Origin: an uncultured Flavobacteriaceae bacterium
GTDB lineage: Bacteria > Bacteroidota > Bacteroidia > Flavobacteriales > Flavobacteriaceae
DNA: 64,000 bases
Assembly: GCA_934675205.1 (NCBI GenBank)
Contig: CAKUPQ010000002.1
Span: 248,001-312,000, forward strand
Direction of reading: 5' to 3'
The position numbers and the translations under genes were made by a program. The notes under the pieces were generated by a model. That model was given only the letters and a program-made list of their open reading frames with translations, was not told where the DNA came from and did no database searches. Shown here piece after piece: positions 26,616-36,311 of this stretch (position 1 is the first letter of the stretch; each line of letters starts with the position of its first letter).

Positions 26616-29090
26616 CTAAAAATAGAATCCAAATTCAATCTTTACTCCCCATTTATTAGCATCGGGAATGTCTCTGTAACTTCCTCTCCACGCAAAATCA
26701 ATACGCATTACTTTAAAGATATTTCCGACTCCTACGTTGTATTCCCAATAGGGTTTGGTAGGAGCGAAGTAAGTCATTCCTGAAGCATTGATAGCTCTGT
26801 TTGCGTCAGAAATATTTCCGATTCCCGCTTTTACTCCGACAATTTCCCGTAAGTTTAAATCTCTGAAATACGGAACTCTAGAAAATAATTTCCCGTTAAA
26901 ATGATGTTCTAATTGCAGGGTTGCATATTCATCGGTTACGAATTCGTAGTAATTCAATAAATTGAAATTACTCGGAATCAAAAAATATGATTGGTTACCC
27001 GGAAGCACAGACAAAAGACCTAAAGGAATTTCTCCAAACGTTTTTCCTGCCTCAACAGTTGCAAATAATCTTCCGAAAAGTCCGATTACAATGGGTTGTT
27101 TGTAATAAAACTGAATTTTTTCGTAGTCGAAATCACTGTCAAAAACACCCTTTAATCCTTGTGAATAGCTCAAGTAAATCCGTGCATAATTATTGTCAAC
27201 AATACTTCGTTCTACCCCATAACCTACGGTTTTGATTCCGGGAGTATAATCAATCATAAAGTTGACTTCGGATTGGGTTACTTCCCCTTTGACGTTTCCG
27301 TCATTATCGTAATAATCCAAACTAAAAGTAGAAGGAGAAGCCGATTCCAACGTTCTGTAACTAAAAGCAGTTTTGAAGTTCAGATTTTTTATGGGTTCGA
27401 TTTCCAACATTAAATTAGAAAGATTCACATTGGTTAGCTTGGAATTATCTCCACTTGCAAAAACGGCAGATGAGGCAAAACTTCGTCCTAAAACATCGTT
27501 GGTTGTAGTCAAACTTGCTCCGATTTGTTCAATATCTCTACGGTTTCCTCCGCTAATGATGAAACGGTTTTTCTTGTCGATAAGCCATTTTCCCGAAATT
27601 CCGTATTTGAATTTGTTGTCGTTAAATCCATAAGCTGTATATCCCTCCAATCTCCATAAATCATTCTGTCCGAAATAAGTTCTTCCACCCGCACGAAGCC
27701 TAACTCCCTCGACATCGTTATATCCGAAAGAAGAAAAAATAGGCCCGTAGTCGAAATTCCCCATTTGGAAGTAACCACTTCCGAGTGTAGCTACCAAATC
27801 ATACATTTGCTTGAATTTTCTAACCGTTTGAAGTGTATCTAACATTTTGTAAACCCCTCGTTCATCACGACTTAATGATTCAAAACGGTTTTCGTTCCAA
27901 AAATCATCATCTTTTTGGTAAATGGCATCATCGTAATAATTGATTTCTTCCTTATAAAAATCTTTCGGTTTTTCTTGGTTAAACTCGTGATTTTGGTAAA
28001 TAGTAGTCCGTCTTCCGTACACTCCCTTGGATTCGTCCTTTTTTCTGAAAGCAAAATCAGACATAAAATGGTCTCTCGAAAGCAGGAAAACCGAATCGTT
28101 CAGAACTTCAAATTCCTGTTCGATATAGATTTCTTTAATCCAGTTGATATTAGCACTTTGGGTTACAGCCATATTGATTTTTTTGATGGCAAAAGTCGAA
28201 TCATTTACCCAAAAATCTCCCTTGAAAGTCAGCTCTCCTTTTCGTCTTGGATAATAGATAATATTGTAGCACCATTTGTCGTCAATGTAAGCACTATCTG
28301 CCAAAACGTAGTTATAAGTATCAATTCCGTATCTCGAAATCGGACTGTGAAAGCTCTTGTCAAAAATCGTCAGGAAGTTATTATAAATGTCATATTCGTT
28401 GTACAAATCCTTGATAAAAGCCAAAACGTGTTGGTTTCCGCTAAATCCTGATGTTTTGTTGGCTTTCAGAATTTCTTTTTTCCGACTGATTTTGTTATCT
28501 CCATACACCTCACTCAAAGCTTCGTTTATAAAAATAGGAAGATAGGTTTTTCCTGTAATATTTGAAGTGTCAACCTGTTCGAAGATGAATTCCATTCCCT
28601 TAAACAGTTTTTTTTCGGTAAAGGCACTATCAATATTGTTTAAGTCAAACTGAATTTTTTCGTATTTGTCAATCCTATATTGGTCATACATATAGAGTCC
28701 GTTTTTGCGTTTACGTTCCCATATTTTTCGCAAAATATCAATGGCAGGATTGTTTTTTTTGGATTGTTTACCTCCGATAATCTGAACAGTCTCAATGAGA
28801 TTATCAGGTTCTAACGTGAATTTTAAATCGTAATTTCCTCCGACAGCGAGTAGTTTTTCCTGTGGTTTATACCCGATAAACGAGACCACCAAAGTCAGGT
28901 TATTGTCTTTCGATTCGAGGTAGAATTTCCCATTTTCGTTAGTAACCATTCCGATTGTAGTTCCTTTGAAAGCCACACTGGCATAAGGCATTGGTTGGTT
29001 TAATTCATCATAAACAACTCCACTTACTTTGGTTTGTGCCAACGCAGAAACACTTATAAGCAGAAATATATAAAGAAAATATTTTTTCAT
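26616..29090 (-). CDS. DUF5686/carboxypeptidase-regulatory-like outer-membrane protein
   Basis: An 824-residue protein. The signal peptide ends near residue 19 (SVSALAQ). Residues about 20-100 form a carboxypeptidase-regulatory-like domain (KVSGVVYDELNQPMPYASVAFKGTTIGMVTNENGKFYL region, shared with TonB-dependent receptors). The remaining 700 residues match the DUF5686 type with a long barrel-like C-terminus ending WGVKIEFGFYF. No TonB plug is seen. The role is unknown, probably outer-membrane. The upstream in-frame ATG at 29123 is rejected because a -7 box lies inside that extension. Confidence 0.82.
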   Translation of the reverse strand: MKKYFLYIFLLISVSALAQTKVSGVVYDELNQPMPYASVAFKGTTIGMVTNENGKFYLESKDNNLTLVVSFIGYKPQEKLLAVGGNYDLKFTLEPDNLIETVQIIGGKQSKKNNPAIDILRKIWERKRKNGLYMYDQYRIDKYEKIQFDLNNIDSAFTEKKLFKGMEFIFEQVDTSNITGKTYLPIFINEALSEVYGDNKISRKKEILKANKTSGFSGNQHVLAFIKDLYNEYDIYNNFLTIFDKSFHSPISRYGIDTYNYVLADSAYIDDKWCYNIIYYPRRKGELTFKGDFWVNDSTFAIKKINMAVTQSANINWIKEIYIEQEFEVLNDSVFLLSRDHFMSDFAFRKKDESKGVYGRRTTIYQNHEFNQEKPKDFYKEEINYYDDAIYQKDDDFWNENRFESLSRDERGVYKMLDTLQTVRKFKQMYDLVATLGSGYFQMGNFDYGPIFSSFGYNDVEGVRLRAGGRTYFGQNDLWRLEGYTAYGFNDNKFKYGISGKWLIDKKNRFIISGGNRRDIEQIGASLTTTNDVLGRSFASSAVFASGDNSKLTNVNLSNLMLEIEPIKNLNFKTAFSYRTLESASPSTFSLDYYDNDGNVKGEVTQSEVNFMIDYTPGIKTVGYGVERSIVDNNYARIYLSYSQGLKGVFDSDFDYEKIQFYYKQPIVIGLFGRLFATVEAGKTFGEIPLGLLSVLPGNQSYFLIPSNFNLLNYYEFVTDEYATLQLEHHFNGKLFSRVPYFRDLNLREIVGVKAGIGNISDANRAINASGMTYFAPTKPYWEYNVGVGNIFKVMRIDFAWRGSYRDIPDANKWGVKIEFGFYF

Positions 29091-29111
29091 AAAATTGATA
29101 AGTACAAGATG

Positions 29112-29119
29112 CAAATATA
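29112..29119 (-). promoter_or_regulatory. Putative -7 promoter element (TATATTTG)
   Basis: Minus-strand TAnnTTTG match 21 bases before the ATG at 29090, and downstream of the alternative ATG at 29123, which argues against the longer reading frame. Confidence 0.55.
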
Positions 29120-29150
29120 CCAATTATCAGTTTTATAAAAGTTAAAATTT

Positions 29151-29178
29151 TTTAGACGGGCAATTGCCCGTCTAAAAA
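29151..29178. terminator. Intrinsic terminator of the pirin gene
   Basis: A 12-bp perfect stem TTTTAGACGGGC/GCCCGTCTAAAA with an AATT loop, immediately after the pirin stop codon on the minus strand and followed there by T-rich sequence. Confidence 0.85.
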
Positions 29179-30054
29179 TTACATTGTCATCGGAACTTCC
29201 ATCAATAAAATTTCTGTATTGGGTTCTAAAGTTTTTATTTTAAGAGAATTAACATTCCAGATTCCCATTCCGTCACGGGTATCGAGAGTTTGTCCTTCAA
29301 TATCGGCTTTTCCTTTGATGATAAAGGCATAGACTCCGTTTTTTTTGTCGTTTAATTCATATTCTTGAATTGTATCTTTATCAAAAGCACCCAAATTAAA
29401 CCAAGCATTTTGATGAATCCAAGCTCCCTCATCATCTTGATTCGGAGAAATGATTTGTTGGAATTTATTCTGTTGATTTGCAGAATGTAGCGAAATTTGG
29501 TCGTATCTCGGAGTTACATTTCGCTTATTCGGAAACAGCCAAATCTGTAAGAGTTTTACTTTTTTGTCTTTATTTTTGTTGTACTCACTATGACGAACTC
29601 CCGTTCCTGCACTCATTACCTGAATTTCACCTTTTTGAATAACTCCTACATTTCCCATACTGTCTTTGTGTTCCAAATCTCCCTCAAGCGGAATAGTGAT
29701 GATTTCCATATTGTCGTGAGGATGCATTCCGAATCCCATTCCTCCGTCAATGCTATCATCATTCAAAACCCTTAACACTCCGAAATGTACTCTGTCGGGA
29801 TTGTGATAATTCGCAAAACTAAACGTGTGATGTGTATCTAACCAACCGTGATTTGCATGTCCTCTTGTGTTTGCTTTATGCAATACTATATTTTCCATAA
29901 TTTTTGATTTTTGATTAGGTAAATGATTGTACCCTATTGTTTCTAATTTTTCTAATTCGTCAATATCGTTGTCCAAAACTTTAGCAACTGAGGAGGCTCC
30001 CACGAACATTGCAGTCCCTAAAAAGCCTTTCCTTAAAAATGTTTTTCTATCCAT
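29179..30054 (-). CDS. Pirin family protein with Tat-like N-terminal signal
   Basis: A 291-residue cupin. The pirin domain starts at residue 53 (MENIVLHKANTRGHANHGWLD) with the metal-binding HHTFSF and the FGMHPHDNMEI and GVRHSEYN motifs, giving His/His/Glu-type ligands. Residues 1-28 (DRKTFLRKGFLGTAMFVGASS) resemble a Tat signal with RK instead of RR, or a membrane anchor, unusual for a cytosolic family; some pirins have quercetinase activity. A -7 box 25 bases upstream of the long start supports it. Starting at residue 53 would give a standard cytosolic pirin. Confidence 0.85.
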   Translation of the reverse strand: MDRKTFLRKGFLGTAMFVGASSVAKVLDNDIDELEKLETIGYNHLPNQKSKIMENIVLHKANTRGHANHGWLDTHHTFSFANYHNPDRVHFGVLRVLNDDSIDGGMGFGMHPHDNMEIITIPLEGDLEHKDSMGNVGVIQKGEIQVMSAGTGVRHSEYNKNKDKKVKLLQIWLFPNKRNVTPRYDQISLHSANQQNKFQQIISPNQDDEGAWIHQNAWFNLGAFDKDTIQEYELNDKKNGVYAFIIKGKADIEGQTLDTRDGMGIWNVNSLKIKTLEPNTEILLMEVPMTM

Positions 30055-30078
30055 AATTGTATCTTTTTAAGTTCAACA

Positions 30079-30086
30079 CAAAGGTA
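30079..30086 (-). promoter_or_regulatory. Putative -7 promoter element (TACCTTTG) of the pirin gene
   Basis: Minus-strand TAnnTTTG match 25 bases before the ATG at 30054; supports the longer, signal-bearing start. Confidence 0.5.
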
Positions 30087-30167
30087 TGTCGTATAAAAAC
30101 AATTGACATTGATGTATGGTAAGAAAAACTACCATTTTAGTGTTTAGGATTTTCCTCAAAATAGCTT

Positions 30168-30175
30168 TACTTTTG
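30168..30175 (+). promoter_or_regulatory. Putative -7 promoter element (TACTTTTG) of dapD
   Basis: Exact TAnnTTTG match 16 bases before the dapD ATG. Confidence 0.55.
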
Positions 30176-30191
30176 CAAAAACAGAAAAATT

Positions 30192-31007
30192 ATGACTTCA
30201 TTGCAAAATACCATTGAACAGGCTTGGGAAAACAGAGCTTTATTACAGGAAACTGAAACGCAAAATGCTATCAGAGAGGTGATTGAATTGTTAGATTCAG
30301 GAAAACTTCGTGTGGCTGAACCAACAGAAAATGATTGGAAAGTAAACGAATGGGTCAAAAAAGCGGTTGTAATGTATTTTCCTATCCAAAAAATGGAAAC
30401 TTTGGAGGCAGGAATTTTTGAATATCACGACAAAATGCCTTTAAAAAGAGGTTATGCAGAAAAAGGAATTCGAGTTGTTCCGAATGCTGTGGCAAGACAC
30501 GGAGCTTATATTTCGAGCGGAGTGATTTTAATGCCTTCGTATGTAAATATCGGAGCTTATGTAGATGAAGGAACTATGGTAGATACGTGGGCTACGGTTG
30601 GGAGCTGTGCTCAAATCGGAAAAAATGTTCACTTATCGGGAGGAGTAGGAATCGGAGGAGTTTTAGAGCCTTTACAGGCAAGTCCCGTGATTATCGAAGA
30701 TAATGCGTTTTTGGGGTCAAGAAGTATTGTAGTGGAAGGAGTAAAAGTAGAGAAAGAAGCGGTTTTGGGTGCGAATGTCGTTCTGACTGCCTCAACCAAA
30801 ATCATAGATGTAACAGGAAGTGAACCAATCGAATACAAAGGAATCGTTCCTGCTCGTTCGGTTGTGATTCCGGGAAGTTATACCAAAGAATTCCCTGCAG
30901 GAAATTACCAGGTACCTTGTGCCTTAATCATCGGAAAAAGAAAACCATCAACCGATTTAAAAACGTCTTTAAACGATGCGTTGAGGGAATATAATGTTGC
31001 GGTTTAA
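30192..31007 (+). CDS. dapD: 2,3,4,5-tetrahydropyridine-2,6-dicarboxylate N-succinyltransferase
   Basis: A 271-residue left-handed beta-helix enzyme that succinylates tetrahydrodipicolinate in the succinylase branch of lysine/diaminopimelate synthesis. It has an N-terminal helical domain, then hexapeptide-type repeats (GAYISSGVILMPSYVNIGAYVDEGTM) and the PVIIEDNAFLGSRSIVVEGVKV and IVPARSVVIPGSY segments. Length and end are typical. dapA lies 6.7 kb away in the same window. It is a single transcription unit. Confidence 0.96.
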   Translation: MTSLQNTIEQAWENRALLQETETQNAIREVIELLDSGKLRVAEPTENDWKVNEWVKKAVVMYFPIQKMETLEAGIFEYHDKMPLKRGYAEKGIRVVPNAVARHGAYISSGVILMPSYVNIGAYVDEGTMVDTWATVGSCAQIGKNVHLSGGVGIGGVLEPLQASPVIIEDNAFLGSRSIVVEGVKVEKEAVLGANVVLTASTKIIDVTGSEPIEYKGIVPARSVVIPGSYTKEFPAGNYQVPCALIIGKRKPSTDLKTSLNDALREYNVAV

Positions 31008-31012
31008 TTTTT

Positions 31013-31079
31013 TTTTTGCCACTGATTACACTGATTTACTTATGTGAAATCCATAAAATCCTTTAATCAGTGGCAAAAA
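31013..31079. repeat. Inverted repeat of the GCCACTGATTA family
   Basis: A 16-bp perfect stem TTTTTGCCACTGATTA/TAATCAGTGGCAAAAA with a 35-base loop. The segment TAAAATCCTTTAATC-GTGGC recurs at 42491-42525 upstream of the DUF2461 gene, and ATTCTGTGTAATCTGTGG follows here at 31090-31107, so it is a dispersed intergenic repeat family. It may also work as the dapD terminator. Confidence 0.65.
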
Positions 31080-31116
31080 GATTTAAAAAATTCTGTGTAA
31101 TCTGTGGTTAATAAAA

Positions 31117-31124
31117 TACATTTG
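31117..31124 (+). promoter_or_regulatory. Putative -7 promoter element (TACATTTG) of aspS
   Basis: Exact TAnnTTTG match 24 bases before the aspS ATG. Confidence 0.55.
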
Positions 31125-31148
31125 CACTTTCAAAAAATAATCTAAAAA

Positions 31149-32900
31149 ATGTACAGAAGTCATACTTGTGGGGAGCTAAACAGCTCAAATATCGGACAGG
31201 AAATTACCCTTTCGGGTTGGGTTCAGAAAACTCGTGATAAAGGTTTTATGATTTGGGTTGATTTACGTGACCGATACGGAATTACCCAACTTATTTTTGA
31301 TGCAGAAAGAACAAATGCTGATGTAATCGAAAAAGCGAAAACACTGGGTAGAGAATTCGTAATCCAAGCCAAAGGAACAGTTATCGAAAGAGCTTCCAAA
31401 AATCCGAATATGGCTACAGGAGATATAGAGATTTTGGTTTCGGAACTTACGATTCTGAACGATTCGCTTGTTCCTCCTTTCACGATTGAGGACAATACAG
31501 ACGGAGGAGAAGATATCCGAATGAAATATCGCTATTTGGATATTCGCAGAAATCCCGTAAAAAACAGCTTACTTTTTAGACATAAAGTAGCTCAGGAAGT
31601 TCGCAACTATCTGTCTAAACAAGATTTTTGTGAGGTTGAAACTCCTTATTTGATTAAATCTACACCCGAAGGAGCGAGGGATTTTGTGGTTCCGAGTCGA
31701 ATGAATCCGGGACAGTTTTATGCACTTCCTCAATCTCCTCAAACCTTCAAACAACTACTTATGGTGGGTGGAATGGACAAGTATTTCCAAATCGTAAAAT
31801 GCTTTAGAGATGAAGATTTAAGAGCTGACAGACAACCTGAATTTACACAAATCGACTGCGAAATGGCTTTTGTGGAACAGGAAGATATTTTGGATACTTT
31901 CGAGGGATTGACAAGACATTTGCTTAAAGAAATTCATGGATTGGAAGTTGAAAAATTCCCGAGAATGACTTTTGACGAGGCAATGCGAAAATACGGAAAT
32001 GATAAACCCGATATTCGTTTCGGAATGGAATTCGGAGAATTAAACGAAGTTACTCAACATAAAGATTTTGGGGTGTTTAATGCAGCTGAATTGGTCGTGG
32101 GAATTGCTGTTCCAAACGGAGCAAGTTATACCCGAAAAGAAATTGATGCACTTATTGATTGGGTAAAACGTCCTCAAATCGGAGCTTCGGGAATGGTTTA
32201 CTGCAAAGTGGAACAAGACGGAAGTTATAAATCTTCGGTTGATAAATTCTATGACCAAGAGGATTTGGCAAAATGGGCAGAAGTTACGGGAGCTAAAAAG
32301 GGAGATATTATTTTTGTTCTTTCAGGCCCTGCAAACAAAACCAGAAGTCAGTTATCTGCACTTCGTATGGAACTCGGAAACCGTTTAGGGCTTCGTAAAC
32401 CAGACGAATTTGCTCCACTTTGGGTTGTGGATTTTCCACTTTTGGAATGGGACGAAGAAAGTGGTCGTTATCACGCAATGCACCACCCTTTTACCTCTCC
32501 GAAGCCTGAAGATATGCACCTTTTGGAAACTGCACCCGAAAAAGTAAGAGCCAATGCTTACGATATGGTTTTGAACGGAAACGAAATTGGAGGAGGTTCA
32601 ATCAGAATTCACGATAAAGCTACTCAGGCGAGAATGTTCAAACTACTTGGTTTCACAGACGAACAAGCAAAATCTCAATTCGGATTTTTAATGGACGCTT
32701 TCCAATACGGAGCACCACCACACGGAGGATTGGCTTTCGGATTGGATAGATTGGTTGCTATTTTAGGAGGACAGGAAACGATCAGAGATTTTATCGCTTT
32801 CCCTAAAAATAATTCGGGTCGTGATGTGATGATTGATGCTCCGTCTGTAATTGACCAAGCTCAACTTGACGAACTTTCGATTACTTTGGTTAATAGTTAA
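31149..32900 (+). CDS. aspS: Aspartate--tRNA ligase
   Basis: A 583-residue class IIb synthetase of the bacterial type. The N-terminal OB-fold anticodon-binding domain contains [24 protein letters not shown]. The catalytic core has [18 protein letters not shown] (motif 2), a GAD insertion domain in the middle (residues about 290-410) and motif 3 [15 protein letters not shown]. It charges tRNA-Asp; the cognate tRNA-Asp gene is at 52324-52397. Its stop codon lies inside a short period-7 repeat (GGTTAAT/AGTTAAT). Confidence 0.97.
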   Translation: MYRSHTCGELNSSNIGQEITLSGWVQKTRDKGFMIWVDLRDRYGITQLIFDAERTNADVIEKAKTLGREFVIQAKGTVIERASKNPNMATGDIEILVSELTILNDSLVPPFTIEDNTDGGEDIRMKYRYLDIRRNPVKNSLLFRHKVAQEVRNYLSKQDFCEVETPYLIKSTPEGARDFVVPSRMNPGQFYALPQSPQTFKQLLMVGGMDKYFQIVKCFRDEDLRADRQPEFTQIDCEMAFVEQEDILDTFEGLTRHLLKEIHGLEVEKFPRMTFDEAMRKYGNDKPDIRFGMEFGELNEVTQHKDFGVFNAAELVVGIAVPNGASYTRKEIDALIDWVKRPQIGASGMVYCKVEQDGSYKSSVDKFYDQEDLAKWAEVTGAKKGDIIFVLSGPANKTRSQLSALRMELGNRLGLRKPDEFAPLWVVDFPLLEWDEESGRYHAMHHPFTSPKPEDMHLLETAPEKVRANAYDMVLNGNEIGGGSIRIHDKATQARMFKLLGFTDEQAKSQFGFLMDAFQYGAPPHGGLAFGLDRLVAILGGQETIRDFIAFPKNNSGRDVMIDAPSVIDQAQLDELSITLVNS

Positions 32901-32917
32901 TGGTTGTTTTTGATACC

Positions 32918-32985
32918 TGTCTGCCACAGGCAGGCAAAATAATTTTCTACTTTGTTGCGAATTATTTTTACTCGAACTGACGCAC
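32918..32985. repeat. Dispersed palindromic repeat, truncated copy
   Basis: Contains CCTGTCTGCCACAGGCAGG and CTCGAACTGACG. The same two modules occur at 6019-6080 in another arrangement, and the second is part of the inverted-repeat element at 15310-15420. It lies between convergent aspS and aroE. Confidence 0.5.
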
Positions 32986-32997
32986 TTAATCTATTTA

Positions 32998-33741
32998 CTA
33001 ATTAGAGGACTTATTCCAAATTTTCCAAGCCTTTTCTGCCTGAAAAACGAGCATATCGTATCCGTTTTGGGTAACTGCTCCTTTTCCTTTGGCTAATCGT
33101 AAGAATTTTGTTTCGGACGGATTATAAATCAAATCAAAAGCAATATGTCTGTCCGAAAAATATTCATAATCGATTTCAGGATATTGCTCAACGTTCGGAA
33201 AAGTGCCGAGTGGAGTACAATTCACAATTAATGTATATTCTTCCATTATTGCTTGTGAAATATCCGAATACGAAAACTCGTCTTTTTGAGGATTTCTCGA
33301 AACGAATTTATATTCGATTCCCAATTTTCTCAAAACATAAGCAACAGCTTTTGATGCTCCTCCTGTTCCGAGAATAAGTGCTTTGGTATGATGTGGTTGT
33401 AATAAAGGCTGTAAAGATTTTCGGAATCCGTAAATGTCGGTATTATAGCCCTTTAGCTTTCCTTTTTTTGTGATTTTTATGCAGTTTACTGCTCTGATTT
33501 CTTCTGCTTTTCGAGACAGTTTATCCAGATACGGGATAATTTCTTCCTTATACGGAATAGTTACGTTCAGCCCTTGTAGTCCTTTGTTTTTCTTTACGAT
33601 TTGAGGAAAATACGTAATATCGGGAATATCAAAATTCTTATAAATGGAATCTTCTATTTTTTCGCTTTCAAACTTTTCCGAAAAGTATTTAACTGAAAAA
33701 GAATAACTTATGTTTTTTCCGATAAGTCCGAAGATTTTCAT
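32998..33741 (-). CDS. aroE: Shikimate dehydrogenase
   Basis: A 247-residue NADP-dependent enzyme reducing 3-dehydroshikimate to shikimate in the aromatic amino-acid pathway. It shows GLIGKNISYSFS (substrate serines), the catalytic NVTIPYKEEI, NTDIYGF, the nucleotide-binding GTGGASKAVAYVL, and NCTPLGTFP. A little shorter than the E. coli enzyme but complete. It lies 64 bases downstream of a TPR gene on the same strand. aroK of the same pathway is at 61491. Confidence 0.94.
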   Translation of the reverse strand: MKIFGLIGKNISYSFSVKYFSEKFESEKIEDSIYKNFDIPDITYFPQIVKKNKGLQGLNVTIPYKEEIIPYLDKLSRKAEEIRAVNCIKITKKGKLKGYNTDIYGFRKSLQPLLQPHHTKALILGTGGASKAVAYVLRKLGIEYKFVSRNPQKDEFSYSDISQAIMEEYTLIVNCTPLGTFPNVEQYPEIDYEYFSDRHIAFDLIYNPSETKFLRLAKGKGAVTQNGYDMLVFQAEKAWKIWNKSSN

Positions 33742-33783
33742 TTTTTTACAATGAATTATAAACGATGAATTTTTGACCTTTTA

Positions 33784-33807
33784 ACTCAAAACTCAAAACT
33801 CAAAACT
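33784..33807. repeat. Heptanucleotide tandem repeat, unit ACTCAAA
   Basis: 3.4 units of ACTCAAA with exact 7-bp period, running into the stop codon of the TPR gene. Confidence 0.75.
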
Positions 33808-35203
33808 ACTTTCTGTATTGTTTTATCAAATCCTGAACGTCTTGTTTTTCGTAAATACCCGGGAACATTTCCGAAAACAAATCAAGGTTTTCAAAACTGT
33901 TAAGCAAAGCATTGTTCAGATGAAACATTGCAGAGGGTTCGTTTCCTAAAATAAAATGCAGTCCTGCCAATCGGTATTCTATTTCGTGATGTCCGGGATA
34001 AATTTCCGCATATTGAACCAACATTTCAACAGCTTTTGCATAGTCTTCAACCACTATATTCATATCCGCAAAAACTAAAAATACGTCAAGGTCTAAACTC
34101 CCAAAAAGAATTGATTTTTCGTAACCTATATAGGCATCTTCATAATTCCCTAAAGTATAATTCAGACTTCCGAAGCGTTTCCAATATTGTTCGTTTTGTT
34201 CGTCAATATCCAAGGCTTTATTCACATAGCTTAATGCTCGTTTGTACTTTTGTTCTTTAGCATACATATCAATAATAGCACACCAACCTTTTTCCAAAAG
34301 CGGGTCTTCTGCTACAGATTTTCGATAATATTTGAGTGCTAAATCTCTGTTTAGGAGTTTTTCGTAACACTTTCCGATTCGCATATAAGCAAAGGCTGTC
34401 GGGTCGTCAAGTTCCAAAGTGTGGTTGTAGCAAACGATAGCCTCCTCATATTTTTTCAACTTTTCGAGGGCTTTGGCTTTTTCCATATAAGCTCCTAAAA
34501 ACCATTCGTCAATCACAATCGCATAGTCAAAAGCACGGGCAGAAAGTTCGTATTCTTTGAGTGTATAATACTCTCTTCCAAGCTGGTGCCAAGCTACTTC
34601 GCTATACGGATTTTCGTCAATAAAATCGTTCAGAAAATCAACTGCCTCTTGATATTGCTCCAAAAAGTCAAAACAATACACTATATTATATAGGGCAGAA
34701 TAATCTTCGTTGTCCTCATTCAGACATTTGATAAAAAACTCTTTTGCTTTTTCGAGTTCGTCCATAAAGAGGTATTCCATTCCAATCATCGAATATACAT
34801 CTGCATAATCATCAGTATATTTTAATGCAATTTCCAACAGTTCAACCGCCTTTTGGTGGTTTCCTTTTTTGGAGTGCATATTTGCTTTTTGGATATAGAC
34901 TTCCTCGTTTGTAGGCTCTAAATCTTGAAGTTCGTTAAGTATTTTATCAGCCAAATCAAGTTTGTTTTCGTAAACGAGAATTTCAACCTGAATGAGCTTA
35001 AAATCTGTTGATTTTGGGTATTGCTCCAAAGCCAATTTCAGGGCTTTTTTGGCTAAATTGGTCTTTCCTGTATCGAGGTAATGAAAGATAATGTCCTCAA
35101 ATTCCTCCGAATCAAAGAAAAACACTTTATTAGTTTTAAGCATTGCCTCAAAGCGAGATAATGACAACAGATATTCCTCTTCTTCCTCTTGATTCCAATT
35201 CAT
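33806..35203 (-). CDS. Tetratricopeptide-repeat protein
   Basis: A 465-residue cytosolic-looking protein with about ten TPR units, for example AFDYAIVIDEWFLGAYMEKAKALEKL, read as residues around 220-245, and KYYRKSVAEDPLLEKGWCAI. There is an acidic N-terminus (EEEEEYLLSLSRFEAML) and no signal peptide. TPR proteins serve as protein-interaction scaffolds; the partner is unknown. It lies directly upstream of aroE and is likely co-transcribed with it. Confidence 0.85.
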   Translation of the reverse strand: MNWNQEEEEEYLLSLSRFEAMLKTNKVFFFDSEEFEDIIFHYLDTGKTNLAKKALKLALEQYPKSTDFKLIQVEILVYENKLDLADKILNELQDLEPTNEEVYIQKANMHSKKGNHQKAVELLEIALKYTDDYADVYSMIGMEYLFMDELEKAKEFFIKCLNEDNEDYSALYNIVYCFDFLEQYQEAVDFLNDFIDENPYSEVAWHQLGREYYTLKEYELSARAFDYAIVIDEWFLGAYMEKAKALEKLKKYEEAIVCYNHTLELDDPTAFAYMRIGKCYEKLLNRDLALKYYRKSVAEDPLLEKGWCAIIDMYAKEQKYKRALSYVNKALDIDEQNEQYWKRFGSLNYTLGNYEDAYIGYEKSILFGSLDLDVFLVFADMNIVVEDYAKAVEMLVQYAEIYPGHHEIEYRLAGLHFILGNEPSAMFHLNNALLNSFENLDLFSEMFPGIYEKQDVQDLIKQYRK

Positions 35204-35359
35204 ATAAAAATGGTTTTCAAAACTTTTATAAAGTTAATTCTGAAACTCCTGATTTTAAAATATTATTAGTAATGTTGTAAACAATTTAATTAACAATGTT
35301 TAGTGGGTGAAAAACACGTAAGTATCTAATTATTAAATGATTGCTTTTGATTTATTGGT

Positions 35360-36265
35360 TTAAACCTCAATAGTTCTTCCGTTAGAAATAGTTTTTTTGG
35401 GCTCAAAATAAAAGTCAATTCTTCCGAGATTGATTCCGTAACAACCAACTTGATTGACAAGTACAGATTTGTTTTCGACATTATTTACAACAGTTGGTTT
35501 ATCCAAAAAAGTGTGGGTATGTCCTCCGATAATCAAATCAATATCTTTGGTTTTGGAGGCCAAAGCCAAATCGGATATTTTGTCGTTGTTGTATTTATAT
35601 CCCAAATGTGAAAGGCAAATCACTAAATCGCATTTTTTTTCTTTTTTCAGAAAACGGGTCATATCTTGGGTAATTTCAATCGGGTCTAAATATTGGGTTT
35701 CTTTGTAGCTTTCCTTGCTTACCAAGCCTTGTAGTTCGATTCCCAACCCGAAAACTCCGATTTTGATTCCGTCCAAATTGAATATTTTGTATTTTTTGGT
35801 ATATCCGTCCAAAATAGTATTCGAGAAATCGTAATTCGAGCATAAAAAATCGAAATTAGCATTCGGAAGTGGAGCTAAAAACCCCTCTAATCCGTTATCA
35901 AATTCGTGATTTCCGAGTGTAGAAGCATCGTATTCCATCATACTCATCAGCTTTAACTCCAATTCTCCTCCGTAATAATTAAAGTAGGGTGTTCCCTGAA
36001 AAATATCTCCTGCATCTAATAATAAAGTGTTTGGATTTTCTTTTCGGATTTGTTCCACAAGTGTTGCTCTACGAGAAACTCCTCCTTTATTCGGATTTCT
36101 CGGGTCTGATGCATCAAACGGGTCGATATGACTGTGCGTATCGTTGGTATGAAGAATTGTAATATGTTTGGTTTTTTCCGTACTGAAACTCATCAGAGGT
36201 AAACTCGGAAGTCCTACCATTACTGATGTTAAAGCGGTTTTGTGTATAAATTCTCTGCGTTTCAT
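35360..36265 (-). CDS. Metallophosphatase (5'-nucleotidase N-terminal-type domain), Tat signal
   Basis: A 301-residue calcineurin-like phosphoesterase of the UshA type. The N-terminus MKRREFIHKTALTSVMVGLP is a good twin-arginine signal (RREFIHK). Metal-binding motifs are HTNDTHSHID (D42, H44), DAGDIFQGTPYF, LGNHEFDNG and GGHTHTF. It ends shortly after the metallophosphatase domain and lacks the usual C-terminal substrate-binding domain, which is encoded by the gene 46 bases upstream. Together they probably make a periplasmic nucleotidase acting on nucleotides or related phosphates. Confidence 0.88.
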   Translation of the reverse strand: MKRREFIHKTALTSVMVGLPSLPLMSFSTEKTKHITILHTNDTHSHIDPFDASDPRNPNKGGVSRRATLVEQIRKENPNTLLLDAGDIFQGTPYFNYYGGELELKLMSMMEYDASTLGNHEFDNGLEGFLAPLPNANFDFLCSNYDFSNTILDGYTKKYKIFNLDGIKIGVFGLGIELQGLVSKESYKETQYLDPIEITQDMTRFLKKEKKCDLVICLSHLGYKYNNDKISDLALASKTKDIDLIIGGHTHTFLDKPTVVNNVENKSVLVNQVGCYGINLGRIDFYFEPKKTISNGRTIEV

Positions 36266-36311
36266 TTTTTTAGGAGATAGTGATTAGGAGATAGTGTAAA
36301 CAGCTTAAAGC

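Noticed and set aside
27915..28451. 178-codon open frame antisense to the DUF5686 gene
   Set aside because: Phe/Ser/Val-rich shadow frame inside a long real gene on the other strand.
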